The notes under the pieces are model-generated. The model ran no database searches and was not told the origin of the DNA. It saw nothing but the letters and a program-made list of their open reading frames with translations. The position numbers and the translations under genes were made by a program. Below, in pieces: positions 6,396 through 10,302 of a stretch of 10,302 nt of DNA (position 1 is its first letter; each line of letters starts with the position of its first letter). This stretch comes from Omnitrophica WOR_2 bacterium RIFCSPLOWO2_12_FULL_51_24 (GTDB lineage Bacteria; Omnitrophota; Gorgyraeia; Pluralincolimonadales; Pluralincolimonadaceae): NCBI GenBank assembly GCA_001805885.1, contig MHHC01000013.1, positions 1 through 10,302 on the forward strand. Direction: 5' to 3'.

Positions 6396-7485
6396 TTATT
6401 ACCTCTTTATATACTCCTTCCACCTGTTTCGCCATCCTGTCCGCCGAAAAATTGGACGCGGCGTATTTTCTCGCGGCCGCGCTTATCCTCTCGGACAATT
6501 CCCTGTTCGTCAAAACTTTTTTTATAGCCTCTTTCAGATTTGCGGAATTCGACGGTTCGACCAAAACGCCGTATTCTCCATGATTGAGAATACTCTTAAA
6601 ACCGCCAACATCGGTCGAGACTACCGGAATCCCCATAAGCATCGCCTCGACGACTCCGAGGCCGAACCCTTCTTCTATGCTCGGTCTCGTAAATACATCC
6701 ATTATAGCAAGAAATTCCATGGTATTTAAAGTGTTACCGAAGAAATAAACGTTTTTCCCTATACCGAGTTCGGAGGTTTTGGATTTGAGCGGCCCCCCGA
6801 GCCTGCCCTCCCCGACTATCACCAGCTGCGCGCCGGGTATTTCGGCAAGCAGGTCCTTGAAGGCATTGAGCAATATCAAGTGGCCTTTCTCCTCAGAAAG
6901 CCTTGATATAATACCGATGACCGGTCCGCCTTTCAATCCGTATTTTTTCCTTATCGCATTTTTTTCTTCTTCAGAATAGACGCGGCTGAACTTTGAAACA
7001 TCCACCCCATTGAATATCAGCCGGATCTTCCTCTCGTCCCTCTTGAAATCATTTTTTAAATGTTCATAGACGGTCCTGCTTATAGCTATCGTGATTTCGC
7101 CCCAGCATGGCAGGATCTTCCTGAAAAAGTGAGGACGGTAGAAGCCGTGCCAGGTGGCTACGGACGGGATTTTGGTCATGCTCGTAAGCATGCACGCGGT
7201 GAACTGCGCGACCCTCGTCTGGGCGTGCATCACCTCGATCTTCTCTTCTTTGATCAATCCCCATAATTTATATATGCTCGCGGTTATCATGGGGCTCACT
7301 ATGGATTTCGTCCCCAGCGGAATTCTCACTTTTTTGATCTCAGATGATAACCCCTTTTCAAGCTCCCCCCCTGACGAGGCTACAAAGACCACGTGCCCCA
7401 TCCCCTGAAGGGCATTGGCGAGTGTCACCGTATATACGCCAATGCCTCCGATCCTCAGATGGGTCGTTAAAAGTAAGATCCTCAT
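6382..7485 (-). CDS. GT4 family glycosyltransferase
   Basis: A 367-residue retaining GT-B glycosyltransferase of family 4. Features are THLRIGGIGVYT (8-19; glycine-rich acceptor-domain loop), HAQTRVA (87-93), TWHGFYR (111-117), FNGVDVSKF (158-166), ISRLSEEKGH (193-202), VGEGRLGG (224-231) and the EX7E motif EGFGLGVVE with Glu272 and Glu280 contacting the nucleotide sugar. The open frame runs upstream to an ATG at 7563, but I chose the ATG at 7485: it makes the usual ATGA overlap with the fusion gene's stop, and the protein then starts MRILLLTTH, the expected first beta strand. The 26 extra residues look like an artefact. Codon-level spacing suggests translational coupling; a GAGGGAG lies some 13 bases upstream, rather far. 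Its N-terminal half resembles the GT4 half of the fusion gene (shared patterns such as HGYY/HGFY and GVDIEKF/GVDVSKF). The sugar is unknown. Confidence 0.93.
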   Translation of the reverse strand: MRILLLTTHLRIGGIGVYTVTLANALQGMGHVVFVASSGGELEKGLSSEIKKVRIPLGTKSIVSPMITASIYKLWGLIKEEKIEVMHAQTRVAQFTACMLTSMTKIPSVATWHGFYRPHFFRKILPCWGEITIAISRTVYEHLKNDFKRDERKIRLIFNGVDVSKFSRVYSEEEKNAIRKKYGLKGGPVIGIISRLSEEKGHLILLNAFKDLLAEIPGAQLVIVGEGRLGGPLKSKTSELGIGKNVYFFGNTLNTMEFLAIMDVFTRPSIEEGFGLGVVEAMLMGIPVVSTDVGGFKSILNHGEYGVLVEPSNSANLKEAIKKVLTNRELSERISAAARKYAASNFSADRMAKQVEGVYKEVINGSK

Positions 7486-9584
7486 TTTGCGGTCCGCACT
7501 CCCTCGACTGTTTTTAAAATATCTTCCACGGCTATCTCCCTCATACACCTTATATCCGAACATACCGGTTTATAGCACGGCGCGCACCTGAGGTTTCTCG
7601 TCACGACCGCGAAATTTTCCGAAGGCGGCAGGTGGCGCTCCGGATCGGTCGGGCCAAAAAGCGCCACGAAGGGCGTCCCCACCGCCGCTGCCACATGCAT
7701 AGGCGCGCTGTCGCTTGTGACGAGGCATTTAAACCTCTTCATCAGCGCCGCGAGTTCGGGAAGCGACGTCTTCCCGATGAGGTTTATCGGCTTCGATCTC
7801 GCAAGCGATAATATAGCCTCACCCGCTTCGGCGTCAGCGTCCGATCTGCTTCCTATAAGCACGGTCCGGACTTCGCGCTCACCGAGCAAGTCGCAAAGTC
7901 TCGCGAAATTTTCGGCGGGCCATTTTTTGGTAGCCCAACGCGGGCTCGCCGCAGGATTTATCCCGATAAGCGTCTGGTTCTCGCCGACCCATTCGGCCTC
8001 GAGCATCTTTTTTACATTATCGATATCCGCCGCGGACGGCCAGAGTTCGAGGTTCTTCGGCGCACCCTCGATGCCCAGCATCGACAGGACCCTGAACTGA
8101 TGGTCGACCGGCGGTATGGATAGATTGATATCCTTTATGGTCCTGTTAAGCAAAAACCAATATCTGCCTTTACTATACCCGTATCTATGCGGGGCCGCGC
8201 TCAAGAAAGCGAAGAGGTGGCTCTTAGAGTTGTTCTGGAGATCGACTACTTCCTCGAATCCGTATCTCCTTATCTCGCCGGCCAGCTCGAGGAACCTGAG
8301 CCATCCCTTATCCCGCCCTTTCCTGTCGTATATTATCATCTCGTCTATATAAGGGCATCCTTTAAGCGCCTGGCTCTCGACCCTTCCTATCAGTAAAGCG
8401 ATATATGCCTTTGGATATTCCCGGCGGATCGCGCGTATAGAAGGTGTCGCGAGCACGCAATCGCCGACAGCGCTTATCTTTATTATAAGTATCCTCTTTA
8501 CCTCAAGCGCCTCCTCGTATACCCTTACCGTCTCGGTTATCATCCTGTCGAGATTGAATCTCTCCTCCGCGTCTTTCCTGGCGCGTTGGGCGATCTCTTT
8601 AGCGAGCTTCCTATCCTTGAGGACCTTAACGACCGCCTCGGCCATAGATTGAGGATCTTCAGGCGAAACGAGAAATCCGTTCTCTCCATCCCGTATTATC
8701 TCGGTTATACCGCCTACTCTCGTCGCCACAACGGGGACGCCGGCCGCAAACGCTTCTATTATGACCCTTCCGAAGCCCTCAGGCACGGTAGTCGCCATTA
8801 CCAGGAGATCAAGCCTGGCTAGTATATCCGGGATATCGCTCCTTCTGCCGAGGAATTCGACATATCTGGAAAGCCCGAGCCTGTTTACCAGGCTCTCGAG
8901 CTCCTGTTTATACCGCTCCTTGTCCGGCGGCGCATCGCCTACGATGAGCGCTTTGACGCGGGGGACAGACTTTATTATTTTCGAGACCGCGCGCAGGAAA
9001 TATCTATGCCCTTTTATAGGCGAAAGCCTGCCTATGATCCCTATCGTATATTCCCCTTTAGCGGATTCGTCCGGTTCCCTGTATCTAAACTTCTCTATAT
9101 CCACTCCCCTATAGATCAGCCTTATCCTGCGGAACGGGACTTTGAAATCGTCCATCATGTGTTTGGCGATGACCTGGCTTATCGCGATTACGAGCTTGCC
9201 CCATCCCATTACCCTGCTGAAACTAAAGGGCTTCTTTGAGTAATAACCGTGGCAGCTGGTCACGAATATAACGCCAGCGCTTCGCGCCGCATAATAACCT
9301 ATTATCGCAGGCACCCTGCTTCTGGCATGCAGGAGATCCGCCTTCTCTTCCTCCAATATCTTCTTTACCGCCGGCATCATCCTGAGGACGGTAAGGGGAT
9401 TTTTGCTGTGGACGGGAAGCGTGTAATGTTTTATACCGTTCGCCTCGAGCTGTTTTACCAGTTCCCCGCCGTTGGATATTACGACGGCGTTGTGGCCGAG
9501 CTTTACCAATCTCAAGGAGAGATCGACAACGCCTGTCTCCACCCCGCCCGAACTCAATCTGGGCAATATCTGGACTATCTTCAT
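7482..9584 (-). CDS. Bifunctional GT4-GT9 glycosyltransferase fusion
   Basis: One uninterrupted 700-residue frame joins two complete GT-B glycosyltransferases. Residues 1-361 are family 4: SSGGVETG (11-18), RGVDIEKF (159-166), GRLSPIKGH (185-193) and the EX7E motif EGFGRVIIE with Glu269 and Glu277. Residues 362-700 are family 9: RILIIKISAVGDCVLATPSI (364-383; conserved Asp375), NPAASPRWATKKWP (543-556), TSDSAPMHVA (623-632, Ser for the usual Asn), LFGPTDP (642-648) and cysteines 667, 670, 675, 680. There is almost no linker: the end of the GT4 helix (VYEEALE) runs straight into the first GT9 strand. No ATG, GTG or TTG occurs in frame between residue 350 and Asp375, so GT9 cannot easily be made alone. 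It probably adds two consecutive sugars. It overlaps both neighbours by 4 bases (ATGA) and lacks a strong ribosome-binding site of its own. Confidence 0.93.
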   Translation of the reverse strand: MKIVQILPRLSSGGVETGVVDLSLRLVKLGHNAVVISNGGELVKQLEANGIKHYTLPVHSKNPLTVLRMMPAVKKILEEEKADLLHARSRVPAIIGYYAARSAGVIFVTSCHGYYSKKPFSFSRVMGWGKLVIAISQVIAKHMMDDFKVPFRRIRLIYRGVDIEKFRYREPDESAKGEYTIGIIGRLSPIKGHRYFLRAVSKIIKSVPRVKALIVGDAPPDKERYKQELESLVNRLGLSRYVEFLGRRSDIPDILARLDLLVMATTVPEGFGRVIIEAFAAGVPVVATRVGGITEIIRDGENGFLVSPEDPQSMAEAVVKVLKDRKLAKEIAQRARKDAEERFNLDRMITETVRVYEEALEVKRILIIKISAVGDCVLATPSIRAIRREYPKAYIALLIGRVESQALKGCPYIDEMIIYDRKGRDKGWLRFLELAGEIRRYGFEEVVDLQNNSKSHLFAFLSAAPHRYGYSKGRYWFLLNRTIKDINLSIPPVDHQFRVLSMLGIEGAPKNLELWPSAADIDNVKKMLEAEWVGENQTLIGINPAASPRWATKKWPAENFARLCDLLGEREVRTVLIGSRSDADAEAGEAILSLARSKPINLIGKTSLPELAALMKRFKCLVTSDSAPMHVAAAVGTPFVALFGPTDPERHLPPSENFAVVTRNLRCAPCYKPVCSDIRCMREIAVEDILKTVEGVRTAK
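8501..8516 (-). other. Shine-Dalgarno-like relic at the GT4-GT9 junction
   Basis: On the minus strand GAGGAGG (8516-8510) sits eight bases before GTA (8501-8499), the codon for Val362, exactly where a separate GT9 gene would begin with ATG or GTG followed by AAG AGG ATA. GTA is not a normal start codon. The arrangement looks like an old start whose codon and upstream stop have been lost. It also encodes Glu-Glu, a common ending of GT4 proteins, so chance cannot be excluded. Confidence 0.4.
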
Positions 9585-10302
9585 ATGATCTTATCGAGCC
9601 CTGCGCGGACCGCTTTCATGTCCTCGCTGGATATGTCAGTCTCTTTGTTATTTATATAATGCCTGATATCGCTGCTTAGATCAGCCGGCGCCGATACTTT
9701 CAGCAATCCCTCTTTTTCGAGATTTCGGATAGATTCCTCTTGCTTCGTCTTAGAGAATTTATTTATCTTTTGCGGCATGAATGCCAGCACGGGTTTCCCG
9801 GTACTTACCGCTTCGGTAACCATCGCAACCGACTCGCCAGAGACGACGACCAGGTCCGAAAGCGCAAGTATACCCTCTAACGCGCCCTCGAAATTGCCCT
9901 CGTTCGCTATCAAAAGAAGCCTGACCCTCCCTGACTTGCCATAACGCTCTTTCAGCGCGAACTCGACCGCCCCCGGCGTCCTCCTCGAAGTAGTTATAAG
10001 CACATCAGCATCGAGTTCGTCGGCCGTTGCTATTATACGGTCGAGCACTTCTATCGCTAATTCCTTCTCGAAGACGTAAGATCTGGAATCCCCGCCCAAT
10101 AAAACGCCAATGGCCTTATCCTTGCTTACGGCGATCTTCCCTTTCAGTTCTTCTCCGTATCCGCGCAGTGAATCCCTGTCGAAGTCCGCGACTGTGCCTT
10201 TAGTGAAGACTACATTTTTAGACGCCTTCACCCTGTCATGGACAGGGATGACCGCGAGGTCAAAATCCCGCACATTGTATATGTTAGGTCTCATGATCAC
10301 CA
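9581..10302 (-). CDS. ELM1/DUF1022-family protein, C-terminal part
   Basis: The 239 readable residues match the bacterial relatives of plant mitochondrial-fission protein ELM1 (DUF1022), predicted GT-B-like proteins often found beside LPS genes; no bacterial biochemical role is firmly known. Family landmarks are FDLAVIPVHDRV (13-24), GVLLGGDSRSY (65-75), TTSRRTPGA (103-111), and VVSGESVAMVTEAVSTGKPV (152-171), the latter matching the usual DSvSMvsEA-x-GKPV segment. In full-length members FDLV-P-HD lies about 80-100 residues into the protein, so the GTG at 10300 and ATG at 10294 are internal and the true start is beyond the window. The stop overlaps the fusion gene's ATG by four bases (9581-9584), placing it in the same operon, where it could contribute to glycan assembly. 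An unrelated GT-B nucleotide-sugar enzyme is the main alternative. Confidence 0.85.
   Translation of the reverse strand, partial: VIMRPNIYNVRDFDLAVIPVHDRVKASKNVVFTKGTVADFDRDSLRGYGEELKGKIAVSKDKAIGVLLGGDSRSYVFEKELAIEVLDRIIATADELDADVLITTSRRTPGAVEFALKERYGKSGRVRLLLIANEGNFEGALEGILALSDLVVVSGESVAMVTEAVSTGKPVLAFMPQKINKFSKTKQEESIRNLEKEGLLKVSAPADLSSDIRHYINNKETDISSEDMKAVRAGLDKII

Noticed and set aside
7064..7264. 66-residue minus-strand open frame inside the GT4 gene
   Set aside because: Out-of-frame shadow of the GT4 coding sequence, with no motif of its own.
7486..7563. Upstream extension of the GT4 gene to an ATG at 7563
   Set aside because: It would overlap the fusion gene by 82 bases and put 26 unrelated residues before the normal first strand MRILLLTTH; the ATG at 7485 gives a standard ATGA overlap.
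1..10302. tRNA, rRNA, CRISPR arrays, insertion sequences or toxin-antitoxin pairs
   Set aside because: None seen: no regularly spaced repeats, no transposase-like frame, and nearly all of the sequence is taken up by the ten minus-strand genes.

Overview
The window is a block of surface-polysaccharide genes from a diderm (Gram-negative) bacterium. It carries enzymes for activated Kdo and ADP-heptose, the two signature sugars of lipopolysaccharide (LPS) inner core, together with a run of GT9 (heptosyltransferase-type) and GT4 glycosyltransferases. The cut-down HldE (kinase half only), the many tandem GT9 genes and the GT4-GT9 fusion recall uncultured diderm lineages such as Omnitrophota or other PVC-related and delta-proteobacterial groups. 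That placement is an impression from gene style and cannot be established from the sequence alone.

All ten recognised genes lie on the minus strand, so transcription runs from the high-coordinate end to the low-coordinate end. In that order they are: (1) an ELM1/DUF1022-family protein, open at the right edge; (2) a 700-residue GT4-GT9 fusion; (3) a GT4 glycosyltransferase; (4) a membrane-anchored polysaccharide deacetylase; (5-7) three consecutive GT9 glycosyltransferases; (8) hldD, ADP-heptose epimerase; (9) rfaE1/hldA, heptose-7-phosphate kinase; (10) kdsB, CMP-Kdo synthetase, open at the left edge.

Genes 1 to 7 overlap one another by 4, 4, 14, 19, 13 and 26 bases and are almost certainly one translationally coupled unit. 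A 47-base gap, a 134-base structured gap and a 19-base gap separate the last three genes. The 134-base gap between hldD and rfaE1 holds strong inverted repeats, the only conspicuous non-coding structure in the window. A second small hairpin buries the ribosome-binding site of kdsB. No stretch of 300 bases or more lacks a gene. No tRNA, rRNA, CRISPR array, transposase or clear promoter was seen.

Working model: kdsB, rfaE1 and hldD supply CMP-Kdo and ADP-heptose (GmhA, GmhB, the HldC nucleotidyltransferase and the Kdo transferase must be encoded elsewhere). The four GT9 domains and two GT4 domains build a core or short glycan on the cytoplasmic face. The anchored deacetylase trims an N- or O-acetyl group, probably on the periplasmic side. 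The ELM1-family protein has no firmly known bacterial role. The most distinctive points are the GT4-GT9 fusion with a fossil-looking ribosome-binding site at its junction, the palindromic spacer that also forms the 3' end of hldD, and the mutually exclusive hairpins over the kdsB start.
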